Shown: in pieces, positions 23,593-37,050 of the stretch
Numbering within the stretch: the first letter of the stretch is position 1
Layout of the letters: every line of letters starts with the position of its first letter
Assembly (NCBI GenBank): GCA_948470475.1
Contig: OX419343.1
Span: 21,319,821 to 21,383,820 of the forward strand
Direction: 5' to 3'
DNA: 64,000 nt
From: Galaxea fascicularis
Lineage: Eukaryota > Cnidaria > Anthozoa > Scleractinia > Euphylliidae
The notes under the pieces: generated by a model
Database searches by the model: none
The model's input: the letters and a program-made list of their open reading frames with translations, nothing else
What the model was told of the DNA's origin: nothing
Program-made: the position numbers and the translations under genes

Positions 23593-26057
23593 GCTTTGTC
23601 GGAACTCGATTCGACCAATCAGAGCGCACGTAACTCTTCCAACAGCTTTTGTGGTGCAGGTTACCTGTTAATACCAAAATTGAGTGTTATCTTGCTAAAG
23701 CATCTAGTCCAACTACTATCAGGCGATCACAAATCACCCATTCAGCACGCGCGAGCGTGCATACCACTGATCACGGTGGTCGTGAGCAGCTTATAATGCC
23801 GTTGTTAGTGGTGTGTTTGTCCCAGATTGTGTTCTTTTTATCTGTTCATCCGACCAACGAGCCACTTAAATTTACTCAACCCACGGACAGGTGTGTCTCT
23901 GATGGAGGTGACTTCTTTTATGTAGCCTGAAGAGCAGGCGTTTTTCTGGTGTATGAACATTTTTTGAACGCCTCCATTTTGGATGCGCAGCAAGTTGAGA
24001 TAAACTCGCCCTCCTCTCTCCTGCAATCATTTATTGGCTCGCCCCAACCCTCTGTCAATTTCATCATCCAAGATGGTGGCAGAGCGCAAATCATATCCTA
24101 TCGCTCGGCCACTCAAATAAATCAATCCATCTTTTGTGTGCCATGCAGGATGTGTTCTTTTTATGTCAACACCCAAGCCTCAAGCCCGTCTAACGTGCAC
24201 TTTCCGCATCAAGCTCTTATTCTGACCCCATAGTTAAACTGCGAACCTGTTCTTTTACAATGAGCCAAAATGCTAAATACGCTTATTTGGAGGGGTGTTT
24301 AACTCTTTTAATGATTTTAGATTAGAGTCTTTTATCGCATGTTTAGATCCTCCGGAGTTCTTTTTTTAGCCATATCGCCCAGCCAATAGAACCGTACCGA
24401 ATCAGCTAAAAAAAAAACTTTGTTGCGTATACATGAACGCACTATCAGTTTACAATTATCTTCTGACTTTGCTATTGTAAACAAACAAATTGAAATCATG
24501 GGACAAGTTATAGTTTTTACCAATTGCAGCAAAATTCTTAGCTAACGTGGACTAAGAACTTTGGCCGAGTCCTTTGCAACACAGACGCCCACGCAAGAAT
24601 ATCGTGACTCCAGTATGGAATCTGTGAATCCACCGTGCATTGCCGCACGTGCCGAAGCGTTGAAGATGACCTGCAGCTCGTTCTGGTAGGTCACGCTTAA
24701 ATATTTTAGATTTTATTTGATGGATTTCTACTTACACATCATTGCAATTCAACTGCGTATTTGTCAAGACGTCCAAAATTTAACCATGCCAAAAGATTCC
24801 AACTACATTTTTCGCCTCCCCCTTTTTTATCGTAATTTCCACGCTGGTTTATCTGAAAGTCAATACTCGAACCGAGAGTAGAGAATTGGCGAAGTGCGTT
24901 TGTTTGTTTTTTTTTTTCTTTAAGCTGAATCACAAAAGTTGTAAAATGTGATAACAAGTTTAAGGGCAATAATTTCGTGATCTTAGTTTCATGTTAACTC
25001 AGATGATAATTTGATTTGAAAGCATGATTGCTCCCACCTTCCCGAGCCTTGAAACTAAATCTTTTGTCTTTCGTGTAAGGGTTCCTGAAGCTGTATTTGG
25101 AGAAATTGAAATCTTTTAGTTTCATCTGAACTTAAGAAACAACAGTCGAAATAATAAATTCGAGGGTTTTTTTTTTTTTAATAACGAAAGGCACGTTTTG
25201 AAACTCAAGCCCTACAGGCTGGTACATTATCGATGGTCTTTGATCCAGTTGATGTAAAATATATTTCTTCATAAGGGTTAAGTTTCTTCACACTCGATGT
25301 TCGTCATGTTTGCAGTAATATTTATCGCTGAGGTACTTCAGTTCTCAGAGGGGATGCTCGGTAAAATGGTTCAAATTGTTTATTAATTTGTAGATGTTCG
25401 GATGCAAAATGCTTGCTTTTATTTAGTAAACTGCGTCCAGATGATCTATCATACAAAGACATGTTGATGGCCGAAAGTTGTCGAATGCATGTCATTTTAA
25501 AACTGAAGTTCGAAGCCAGCAAAGTCATCTCATTCGAATTTGTGCAAGTCTTGAAAGTCCCAGCAGTTGTAATGAATTGTTTACATTTCAGTGTATTTTT
25601 GCGTCCATTATTTTACTGCACAAGACGCGATGCGATACAGTACAGTCTTTAGAACACAGTGATCAAGTTAGGTTGTCTCCCGTTGAACCTCATGTGGGAT
25701 TTTTTTCTGCGTCAAGGGAGGAAAATGTGTTAGTGAATCCGCCATGGCGGCTGAGCGGCGTCCCATGTCAGTGCAAACAAGTTACTGGAAGTTCTCAATC
25801 CGTGTCGGTTGTCACAGAAGGCAAATATCTATTCGTTATTTCAGGTACTTGTTGTCATCCTTCCTCTAGCATTTTCTCCTGCAGTGGTCAGAGCAGAACG
25901 TTAGAACTGATTTGCTACACAACTGGACCGTTTTTCTACATACTTGTTCCGGGAAAAATACGTTAAAACGAAGCACACTATTAACGCGAGGAAGCATGAG
26001 CGTCTTAGCCACATGTACCAAAATTTCTCGCTGACTGAAGCCCAGACTTTCAACAAA

Positions 26058-26160
26058 TTGTATTTCCTGGCTAACTCTGTCTGTGCAGTGGATTGTCGTT
26101 TGGTTTAATTCCGCCCCACTATAGTTATTAACTGAACTTAGTGAACTGAGTCTTCAAATG
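26058..26160 (+). mobile_element. Retroelement fragment shared with 57,337-57,440
   Basis: About 100 bp, from GTATTTC(C)CTGGCTAACTC to GAACTGAGTCTTCAA, is almost identical to the stretch immediately 5' of the endonuclease-coding part of the non-LTR element at 57.4 kb. It is probably a truncated copy of that element's 5' region. Confidence 0.65.
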
Positions 26161-28108
26161 AAAGAAAATTAAGTCTTCAGTCGATTGTAAGCACTTGTTC
26201 GCTATCAGCCTAGAGATACGTTTTGAGTGTTCCAATACTAATCCCCTTTTCCCCTGCAAATTGTCAGAATATAATCCTGAATTGCAACTCAGAGCTGTAG
26301 AAATTTACTTCACATGGACTTCGTGTGCCCTCTTAAAGCCTAGTGTCACTTTTTTTCTCCTGGATATCGATCGAGCGCGTTACATTCATGCGTTCGGTTC
26401 TGTTATTGAGTGTTAACCGATTCCAGTTGATGGGATGGATGAATTTTGCGACTCCAGGCCTGCTTTATGGTTACTAGAACTACTAAGTGCTGATATAGCC
26501 GGGTGAATTAGGAAGCTGAGGTAACATTCGATTTCCGTGGATGTGAATGTAAACATGAGCATTTCATGTTTTCTGCGAAAAATGCCTCATCCAGATAAAT
26601 CTAGCCAGTGTGCACGACCATCAGGTCTCAGATTTGTTGGTTTGGTGTTTCTGAGAAATCTTGGGCATTTTAACTAGAGTATTGGCGAGTCATAGAGGCA
26701 ACCACAAATCCCCAAGCCTCGGCAAGCAGTCCATGTTTGATGATTAAAAAAGAACCTTGGTTTTCATCCTCTGGCCCAGGAATAAATCATATCTCGATCT
26801 ATAACTCGCCTTTAGAAGATAGCAGGAGATACAAACACGAAGAAAATGATGTTAAAAGTAAAACTGAAATTTTGTCTTCGCAATAACAGAAAACTAGAAC
26901 GTTTCTGTGCAAGAAGTCACGCTCCTCTCTAAAGCATCGTTCATCTTGTTCCCACAGGAAAGGTTAAAGCCTTAGCTAAACAAAAGCTCGATTGTGGAAC
27001 GTTTTTTGGCTCTCTCATGTTGCAAATTCAACAAATAACCCGTACAATTGAGTCCTGTACAGTACATAAAATTCCCAGCAAACAGAGCATATATTGAGTA
27101 AATAATGCTTATTGGCCATGCCGACTTGAGTCACCTGGTACAACAAGATGACAATTAGACTCATCTCAATATGCTTATGCATGCAACATCTCATGTCATC
27201 ATACAACAGGCCTCTTGTATGATTCTATAACTTGGACTATTGCAAAGGCATGAACCAAGCAGTTTTGGCTTTGTGGCTGTGTAGGCTGTTTTAAGTTTAT
27301 ACATCAGTGTTATCAATGTTGCACATCAATTTGGGGCAGTGTACTCCGTTTTTATCCAGGTAATGAACATTGGATCTCAGAGATGCGTCAGTAGCGTTCC
27401 AATTAAAACAGAAAATGTTCGATTTTTTGTTCTTTAAGGCTGACAGAAACATGCGATTCTTTAACCTCTAGTTTATTCGAGGAACATATTAGATTATTCA
27501 GGCTCCAGGTGATCAAGTATGTGGAAGTGGTCGATATGTCAGTATTGATAGCGCTAAGGTATTCTCTTTATTGTGGGAGGAATTTCCACGATAAAAATCG
27601 GCCTCTTATGTTACACAAAATAATGGGATGATCCGTGTAACAATATCAATTACCGTTTAGCTCTCTTTATTTCTAGGTTTCTTATAAAACTCTGCGGGAT
27701 TCAAAGATTTATTAATATAGTTTACTATGTAAAATTGTGCTGGTGGGGGGTTTGATAAACAGAAATCGCTACGTGCCGCCAGTCGAAAGCTTGAAATTCC
27801 TCACCATTGTACGCCATGTACTTCATGCTGGTTATACGTTAGCTCTAATCCAGTTTTCTCAGTTGAGTTGTCCCTCGTTCTTTAATTTAATTATTCTTGC
27901 GGGTGAGAATGATTTAGTTTCCCTGAACAACTCCTAAGAACAAATCATTTCCCGGCCGGTTTTTGTCTTGCATGTCCAAAAAAAAAACTAAATCTGGAAT
28001 GATGTGAGTATTATGATAAAGGCTCAGTTTTTTTTAATTATCTTGGCGACTTCAGCCCCATATTGTTGTTATATTGTTCTTATTTTGTTATACTGTATAC
28101 AACACGGT

Positions 28109-28146
28109 CCAACTCACGCGTGTATGCCAGCATACACGTGAGTTGG
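28109..28146. repeat. Hairpin
   Basis: CCAACTCACGCGTGTATG faces CATACACGTGAGTTGG across a 4-base loop. It pairs fully except for two bases missing on one side. Confidence 0.6.
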
Positions 28147-28576
28147 AGTATGGGAAGTTCTTGTTAATCTTCAGCAACACTTACACCGCATGAGGAATTC
28201 AAGGCTTCTTAATTACTACCTTCCGCTTTTTTTAAATAAAAGAAATGCGATTTTGGACAGACAGTAACCATGAATTTTACAACTTTATCTGTGTATATTG
28301 ATTCAATAAAATACTGGAATTTGTCTGATCAAAACTTCAGCCTGGGCTTATTCTTAGCTCAGTTAACGTTGGGGCAAATGGTTCTTGGAAAAAAAAGATT
28401 GTACATTTTCTTTACTCCAACTGGGCAGAAAACAATATACTTAGATCTCGCATTGTATAGTTTTTTACTTGTTTATACGAGCAATGCTCAGAATGCATAA
28501 CGGTTTCAGATCGAAAATTGAGTTGATGCCATGATTGCTGAAAAGTCTCCCTCCTGATTGGAAGGCAAGATATATT

Positions 28577-28602
28577 TGATAGGCCATTTCCGATTTACCT
28601 CA

Positions 28603-28635
<33 letters not shown>

Positions 28636-28774
28636 TCTTTCATATGCAAATCAATTTTCATTCACATGAAAATGAGTTTAATTTGCGTGTGAATGAAAAT
28701 TGATTTGCACATGAAAGAATGCACACTAAGACTCGCTTTGAAAAAGAGGTCTGAGGTAATTTGGAAATGGCCTA
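28577..28774. mobile_element. Foldback (MITE-like) element
   Basis: Long near-palindrome. The left end TAGGCCATTTCC faces GGAAATGGCCTA at the right end, with matching interior segments such as CTCTTTTTCAAAGCGAGTCT against AGACTCGCTTTGAAAAAGAG. Arms are about 90 bp with almost no spacer. No coding capacity. Confidence 0.8.
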
Positions 28775-30250
28775 TACTATTTATCTATCCAGAACAAAGG
28801 CAAATAGTTGCAAACTCAATTTACAGCTTTTAGAGATTGTGAGGCGAATTTGATGGTTCTCGTTAACTACTGGTGTCTACTTATTTCATTTAACTTCATC
28901 CTTTGATCTGTTCTGGAAAACACATTTAATGGCCCACGGATAACGTTTGGGCGGTACCATCTTTATTAACTGAAGTGAATTTGCTTTTTGGGATCGTTTC
29001 ACTTTTTTTGTATGGTGCCTCGACCCTTCTTTCTTTGGTTTTCATTCCGAAACATCCGTCTATATTTACCGTCTTTTGATTATCACAGCAGGTAAAATGC
29101 AATTGAGTTATTGAGTTGGCCGGTTACGCAAATCGTATTTTAACAGCTCGAAAGCCTCATATAGTAAGGCAATTGACAATCAATCAAAACAGTGGCACCT
29201 TGTCCTAAAACAACAGAGTTGCACCCGGCGAGGATCAAATGAAATTAGAGGTTTTAAAGAGGTACAGCCCTATCCCCTTCTCATCTCATTGACCTTGAGG
29301 CCATATGTGTGCAAGTGCTTCTGCTTTGCTCATAACCGATTTGATTATTTTGTGTGAGCTTGGCTATTATGCTGGGTACATCAGAAGTAAACTGTCACCA
29401 ATGAAAGGTTTTGATTTAATTCTGCAGGTGCTATATGTTTTTCGGGTGTCCCCTTTACAATCATTTCTTACCTCAGTATGTTCGCAGGAGGTGGGGTGAG
29501 GGGAGAATTCGAGGGGTTCAGATGAACCTCCTCTTGCCTTTATTGAAATTGTGTACATTGGAGAAAAACGTTCAAACGTGACTGCATGGCAATCAGTAGA
29601 TGGGACATACCTTATAGTATACCCCCTTCTGCAAAAAATCCTGCGTGCACCCCTGATTTGTTATCATCTTGACAGAAACATAGGCAGTTTTCTTTCTTTT
29701 CCAAAATATGTCTGGCCTGCGGGAAAATGGATGTATGCCAATCCTTATTAATGCTCAAAGAGTAATAAAATATTGAACAATGAATGGTGATATGCATTGA
29801 TACGAACGGTCATGACATAATGAAAATATGAGAAGGCCCCAGTAGAGATTAGGCACGATGTGTTCCAATCGGCACTTAAGATGTTTATTGAACATTCCAT
29901 TAATTAGGTTTTTATGGCAATTTGTGAGCGGTCTCCCACAAGTTTAGCTCGTTTTGAAATATCACGATAACTCGCTTTGCATTTGCAGCTTGGTTTTGTC
30001 TGATTTCATTCTCTTCTTGTGTAAATTCTGTGGTGATTAATAATTTTTATGGCTAAATGAAGTGTCCCGCACGCCATTTTCGTAACATTCACGTAAAAGA
30101 TCACAGCGGTGTCCTGATGGGGGCTCCCGGTTGGGGCATATGATATACTCGTGGAATAATGACTTAATACAAAGATTAGGTAGATCTGTACTTTAATATT
30201 CTCAATTCATTTGAGAAAAACTTAATTTTAAGATACACTACAGAGTGGCA

Positions 30251-32987
30251 ATGGCTATTGAGGTAACGCTCTTTCTGTCCATAATCCTTGCTTTTGCTCT
30301 GTAACAGAACACGTGGTTAACTTGAATTTTGGGCACCTAAATTGATTTACTGAAAACTTCGTAGCATAAATCCTTTTGCTTTCCTTCTGCAAGCACTTCA
30401 AATACTCTCCTAGATGGGGTTTTGTCATTTTACGGCTTTTAATAACCCAGTAGCAGAAACACGTTTTCCCCTGAACAGACTGATTTTTTCGAAGTATCAA
30501 ATTAATTTCAGACGAGAGTCAATCATTTTGCAGGCGATTTTTTGGGTTCTCTCTGCCCGTCATAGCATATTTGTACACTTTAATGTTGTCTTTAATGTTG
30601 GGACTTATTTGACTTTAACTTTTGAGACATGAGGACACGTCGTTATTCAATGATACCAGTATAATTATATAAACCACCCTAGTGGGCAGCCAGAAACCGC
30701 GCCTAATAATCAACTGAATTGATTGTTATACATATCTTGTTTTTATTCTAGGTCACATACTCACTTGTTTCGATCGTTCTGTTGTTTTGCATCAACATTG
30801 TCACCGCACAATACATTCCATGCCAAATCCAATCGTTCTATGCCCAACAATGCGGCTCTGGTCGAGGCAACCTTCTTCGAGTGCATTTGAGTCAGAACGG
30901 CTCTCCCACGAAACTGTCCTTCACGGGCTCTTGTGAGAAAACAACACTGAAATTTACAAGTAAGTGTACCCGTGCCTGTCTTAAAAATTAGCGAAAGAGT
31001 AGCGCCACTGCCGGAAAGTGTCGTCTTTAACTGTCACAACAACTCATCATTTGCCTTCGTCGCTATGCACAGTGATAGATCGTTGATTTCTTGGTCACAA
31101 TTTGGCTTTGAATGCGCCATGTAGGTATAAGAGCATGATTAAAAACATTCCGATTACCTAAGACTTTGTTCGACATTTTTGGACAAAGTGGGCCCTGACC
31201 TAGTTCTCTTGACAGCTTTCTTGAAAGCAGGAGTTAGAGGTAGCTTGAAACAAAGCAATAATGGAAAGTTGACCGTAGCAGTTCGAGGTAGAGTAGGATT
31301 TTACACGATGTATTGCTCGGGATACCTTGCGAGAAGAGTTCTCTTCGATCTTCCTACAACTGAAAAAAGAAAGAACGAAGGGGCCTCTGCTGCCAGGTAA
31401 TCCTCGGGAAAGCAAAGATTTGATGCAGCTTTGGTAATTCTTTCTGTATGTATAGTGTCACATGTCAGTGTTGTACGAAGTTTAATATCAAAATGGTTCA
31501 AACTGCCTTCGTATTTTTCCTCCTCACTTGACCAATCGGTCATTCTCTTTTACGTAAAGAAAGAGAACAAAAAAGGCCAAAAATAGACAGCAGTGCAAAG
31601 CGAATTACAATAAACTAGTCAGAAACATCAAGCCAGAGTCGACACAGCCGTTTGGCACACGATAAACCTTTAGAGAACAAAGATTTGCCTTACATCTGTT
31701 GCACTTTTAGTGACTGTGTATATTTTATTCAATAGTTTAGATTACGGCATTAGTTTTCTAGTGTCATTCTCTTTTACGTAGAGAGAAAGACCTTCAGTAA
31801 AAAATCGTTGTTAAGATCGGCTAGATGAACGACAATTGTACAGAATCTTCAGGTCAAAGTTGGCAAGGTTAAGAGCAATATTAACGCTTAATGTCTCTTA
31901 GGAAAACAAGGATTTGATTTATTTTCGTTGCCTTTTTGGTCGAAGACGCTCTAACACTGTGCCAATGTATCGGTTAGTGATACATCAAAATGATTCTTTT
32001 TATTTACGCGTCGTTCAAAGCTGTATTATTTTGGAAACCTGCCACTCCAAACGATTAGTTATAGTATTTAATCAACCATTTGCTAAGCCATCGTGTAAAA
32101 AGGCTGAAAGTCCTTGTTGAAGTTGGATGTGTTACCACCACAGTTATTAAATGCATCCATTATCAGTAAATCCATTGGTCTTTCGAAATAAAGCGTGAAA
32201 GAAAGCACCGAAAAGGTCCAACATAAATTGAATGCCCAGAAAGTGCTCATTATTCATACCTGGTATGCATTTATTTATCTCATCTGCATGAAAATCTGAA
32301 GAATTCATGGAAGAACGAAGGGTCATGAATGGAACAGTAACAGTGTCCATCCGCTGGGCTCAGGACCGCCGTTATGTGCTTGCAGTAAAAGAAGGCGCTC
32401 TTACCATCGAGGTAGGATTCAGTAATCTTCCCTTGCGTAACCTTGAGGAATTACTTCTAAAGAATGATCAGAAGAGGTAAAATCGAGTTACGCTATAGAG
32501 CAAGATGTGAAAGGAATGAAAAGAAAAGGAGAATCGACGGCAAAAATCTCTTTGTTGACTTAAACACAAATTTCTATACACCAGAACTTTTCTACTCACG
32601 GGGCATAAACATTTAAACGTTGCACTGTTTCTAATGCCAGACAGAAATGAGATGCCCCAGTCTCAGAACTGTTGTTTTATTTGCCTTCATGCTTCTGTCT
32701 GGTTGTTTTATTCAGTTTTATTCTGTTCTCGTGAAGGCTTCTCTTTTTCCTCCCTCCTCTAGTTTTCGCCGAAGAAAAGCTATCGGAAGAAAGCTATGAC
32801 TTCAGAAATCCACCACTGGTTTATTCTAAGATCTGCGTGCGATCGATGCTATGCAGGACTCACCAAACTGGAGACTTTATCAACACCTCATTTGTTTGTA
32901 GAGTCTGATGATTTTGGCACTGTTTTTATGGGTGTGCAGGCGAACACAAAGGCATGGTTAGAAATCGTGAGTTCTGCTTGTTCGTAA
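30251..32987 (+). CDS. Secreted beta-trefoil (IL-1-like) protein A
   Basis: I see no certain family, but the sequence reads like an interleukin-1-type beta-trefoil. Exons 30251-30262, 30752-30959, 32302-32411 and 32763-32987 join with phases 0, 1, 0 to give 184 residues. Exon 1 codes only MAIE; with exon 2 it makes a signal peptide (VTYSLVSIVLLFCINIVTA). The mature part starts QYIPCQIQSFY and holds GSGRGNLL, a trefoil-like GTVTVSIRWAQDRRYVLAVK strand pair, LTIE, HHWFILRS, KLETLSTPHLFVESDD and a C-terminal AWLEIVSSACS. These blocks line up in order with IL-1beta features: YLSCV, LQLE, RFVFNKI, LEFESAQFPNWYIS and FTMQFVSS. Six cysteines remain after the signal peptide. Protein B on the minus strand at 40.4-44.3 kb has the same exon plan. 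FGF-type or another secreted trefoil is the main alternative. Gene model is sound; the fold is inference. Confidence 0.8.
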
Positions 32988-32999
32988 GCATTGCTTCTC

Positions 33000-35870
33000 G
33001 TCACAAAAAAGTGCGTATAACTGAAACGACACAAGTTAATTTGGTATTACCATAGAGTACATTAGTCCATCCATTTGTCTCCCAAGACTGTCAGGGGAAA
33101 GTGTGTAAACCGCAACGTTTAATTTGTAATGGTAACTGAACTCAGTGGAGTGCAATTTGATTTGAAATCGGCATACGCGTGATTTCAAAATCGAACTGAG
33201 CGCGCAGCGCGAGTTCAATTTAAAACAACAAGTATGATTTCGGACCAAAATTGCAACGGACACGAAGTTCAATTAACACTTTATTACACCCATTTTGAAA
33301 TCACACAGTCTTTTGTCCATATAACTATTATTTAATACCCACTTCAGGAATCCCGGTTTTGAATTTTGATAGGCTAAATATAAGATGCAGTTAGGAGCAT
33401 CAAAATAGTGCACTTTGTGAGTAAATTGCACTTTTGAGAAGCAACCAGATTGCAAGAATATCCAGTGATTTCAAAATGGTTGAAATAAATAGAGTCATTC
33501 AATCATTTCCGTAGAAATGAAACTTAATGTCAGAATGGTCTTTTTGGTTATCGTCGTTTATCAAACTGTGGGTAAAAATAACAGTCCTCGCTACTCTAAA
33601 ACCTTAAGCTTTTTCTTCCTTTTCTTTACTTTTTCCCAAGCGAAAACCATACTGATATTGCTTAAGTTGGGTCAATGAAATATAATATAATGGGTTAGTG
33701 TTGAATACTGAAAAAGTGATTTCAACAACACAGTCTTGACTTTGTGTCAGGTTTCGTCATTTCGTAATTCAGTAATGAGAGTAATAACCAACTTAACACG
33801 ATTTGTTTTAATTCAGCCATTGACAAAATTTAACCAAAAAAAATCTGTAGCCCGAAAAGTCTTTTAAAATTTATATCCACAGTTCTAAATCTAGGTAATT
33901 ATCCATAATTCCAGATTTGTCTTTTTGGGATTGACTTTGAGAGACGACTAGCAAAACAAGTGATGTTAAGGTGAATCCAAAACAAAAAGCAAATTTCCAC
34001 AGCGCCTCGTTGAAGTGACAGAAAATGAATGTCGTATATTTAAACTGAGCGGGCAGATTGTCCGTGTCCCGTGAAGTTGTTGCGTTGTAGTCAGGCCTAT
34101 ATTGAAAAACTAGTCGGCATACTGTTTTACATCTGATGCATAGCCACAAAGAGGATTAATGACATTTCATACAGCTTTGATAACGCCTGTCGTGAACTTA
34201 ACCTAAATATTTTGCCACACCTAACAAGCTGGAAAATTAACAGAGGAATCGGTCAACGTAGACTTGCTATCGATAATTTTCGTGTTACCGCATTTCCTCT
34301 GCTTTTTTTTTTTTTTTTGCAAGCAATTCTTTAAATTTGTTGCGACTGTTTGGTGGTTGTTTCACTTCCAACTTCCAACTTGGACGTGCTACACCTCAGT
34401 GGGTCGTACATATTCTATTCTTTTCATTTCATCAAGGGCCATTAAACTATGAGATAGGAGTGTATTTGGAATTATCCCTTCTGCTAGCCTTTTAAACAAA
34501 ATACCGTGAACATAAATGTGAAATGTCTAAAGCAGTTTCAAACTTCTTACTGAACTTCTTACCTTACCTAGCACTTAGCCACTTTTCGCTGAAACCTTGA
34601 ACAGTTACTCGCTGAGCCTTTTTCTCCGTCAGGTTTACTTGGTTTACACAAAACACCCGGCAGGGTGTTAAGGTGTTTCTAAAATTAATTACTTTGAATC
34701 AAAATAATCGACTGAGCGATGTTTTCGCATCCAATCAAAATTTAGAAATGCGGTCACCAACCGGAAAGCGATTGTTGTTTTACTGGTGACAAATTTTAAA
34801 GCTGGTGATTACTTTAACTCGCTTTGTGGGGACGATAAATCTGTCTTGAGCAAAAACAAAATGTTAACTACAGCTGCAGGCAAATAGCAATCCACAACGC
34901 AGATTACTCCAACAAAACAGTTTTTTTTTTCATCACTTTGCAGTCACCGGCTTTAACAAATTAGCTGTCCACAGGCTTTCGCAAGATAACCGGTAGAAGC
35001 CCAAACTGTTGAAAGACTGAGAATCTGCTGAGATTGTACGGGTAAAGCGTGACAAAAAAGGGGAAGGGGGGAGGGCGAGCCTTTAACGAATAACCCAATT
35101 CATTAGTCGTTAATTTGATTCCTATCTGTTTCTGCTTTTTCTAATTTCAGTATGTAGTCTAAATAAATAACACCTTTCGTGATCCTCGTTCGCCGAGTTT
35201 CGAGACATGAGAAGTTCTGCTTTTGAGAAAAGTTGGTTAACCCAGCAATGTGTGCCATTAAACAGGTACCTGTTGAGAAAAACTTTACGGTCGAGTTGAA
35301 GCTCGTTCGCCGAAATGTTCCCACTCATGAGTAAAGAATGCCAAACATGTTGTAGTTGGTGACATTGCCCAGTTTCTTTTTTACGTGTGCACCCTTTTTA
35401 TTTTTAGCGTTATTTTGCTTATTTACGTCTGTTTCTTTTCCCGTCAGTTCATACTATTGCATTTCTCGGTATTCGATTGACCTATAGTGGAACCAAGTCC
35501 TCAAGCCATGAAAGCCAAATACTACCCGCTCGAAGTAAATTTTTGGGCCGCACAACCTGCTACGCAAACAATGGAATCGTTTCGTCCCCTTTCAATATGA
35601 CGTAATATCGGTCAAAATGCGCCAGCACGTAGACCGCCGCAATTTGAGAGGTCATGGGTGCGCTTAACACAATTGATAATAACAGACGATATAAGAAGCC
35701 AATTTCAGTAGTTATAACACCCCACTGAGATTATCGATCGTTCGAGTTCTCTACAATGTTGCTATGGAATGCTTGATCAGTTTCGATGCTCTACCAGCCA
35801 GCTGAAGCGTTAAAAGACCAGATGAACCAAAAGATGAAGTAATTAATTATTCAGCACATTCAGACGTTTA
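33000..35870. other. Intergenic between trefoil-like A and minicollagen 2
   Basis: No gene supported. AATAAA at 33484-33489 is a candidate poly(A) signal for the trefoil-like gene A. The sequence is AT-rich and its short open frames have no features. Confidence 0.5.
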
Positions 35871-35879
35871 AGGCCCTGA

Positions 35880-35922
35880 AGTTGAAAGACGCGAGCCACA
35901 ATTCGCAGACAGCTTTGCTAAG
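35880..35922 (+). promoter_or_regulatory. Possible 5' UTR exon of minicollagen 2
   Basis: A strong donor, GCTAAG/GTAAGG, sits at 35922/35923. The start codon at 37051 lies directly on an acceptor (TTGTTGTAG/ATG), so minicollagen 2 must have an upstream non-coding exon, and this is the best candidate. TATAAG occurs about 230 bases upstream. The left edge is arbitrary. Confidence 0.35.
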
Positions 35923-37050
35923 GTAAGGTATTAACGTAACACTTTGCCCTTCTTTTTTATTGATTTAATTTTCTTCCTTCTGGCGTTTTTGTCTGCCCTT
36001 TGAGATTAGTTTACTTTAAATGTTATGACAGACGTTCATTGACTTTGTTTGTAAATTTTCTTGTAGTTCTAATGGTATTATTTTGATCATTTTGAGGTTA
36101 TTTATATGGGATAAGCCACAAGCGAAAAAATATTTTTATTCATAATTTGTTTATATCCCCATTTTATCTATGAACACACATTTCCAAAACAAATGAAACT
36201 TCAGACCCGCAGTGAATTTGTAACACCAGCTTTGACCACTGTATTTATTATTGTCATTTTCGCGTTTATTTTAGCGTTAAAATTTATCTCTAAACAGATT
36301 CTAACACCAATGCATACTCATTCATAGATTTTATACTCTATAATCGATAAACACGGTTATAACGATTAAAAACGCTAGGATAAGTTACTTTCTCGCAACA
36401 TGTCAGAAATTCCGTAAGCCGGTATCCTTTTTTAAGTGAAAATAACGAGCGAAATATTCTATCTCCTTAGCGTGTCCTTACCTTCGAATTAAGTTGACTG
36501 GATGTTCCTTTATTTGTTCGTTTAGAAATTCAAGTTACATTGTTAAGGGCAATGAAATGAAAATATTTAGACTTGCGAACTGAGTTATCGTATTCGTATT
36601 TAGATGCACATATTAAATTTGCACTTACGAAGAAGTTGAAAATTGGTTTCTTTTTTTCCAAACTGACTGCCATTAAAGCGGAGAAAGTTCCTAAATCTCT
36701 TCAGTTTTTGTTTTAATCTTTATTTATTTATTTATTTTAATATACTATAGAAGGAAATATCAGGGTATTAATGAATTTTGTAAGGTATCACCTTATCTGC
36801 CGCTCTGACAGCGTAACATCAAAACTATCAATACTTTCTAAGCCAATTGACCACGGGAAAAAATGCATTGTTAGCTGTGGAAACTACAGCACACGGCAAT
36901 GCAAATTTCTCCCAGTTCATATACTCCGTAATGTGTTTACTTGATAATTTATCAGTGTACGGAGGGACAAGATGCTATATCAGCTAATGGAAATGGTCCA
37001 AAGCGACTTCAGGCAGATCCTGACACTGTTTGTTTTTCCTTTTGTTGTAG

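Larger units (their letters stand above)
23600..30240. other. Intergenic between minicollagen 1 and trefoil-like A
   Basis: No gene I can support in 6.6 kb. Open frames up to 162 codons (25,478-25,966) show no domain, good start context or splice partners. It contains a retroelement fragment (26,058-26,160), a hairpin (28,109-28,146) and a foldback element (28,577-28,774). A short sequence near 29,510-29,660 resembles ends of other degraded repeats in the window. Confidence 0.5.

Noticed and set aside
25478..25966. 162-codon open frame between minicollagen 1 and trefoil-like A
   Set aside because: No start context, domain, repeats or splice partners; length is within chance for the window.
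31179..31400. 73-codon open frame inside trefoil-like A intron 2
   Set aside because: Starts at TTG, shares nothing with paralogue B, and the exons on either side join without it.
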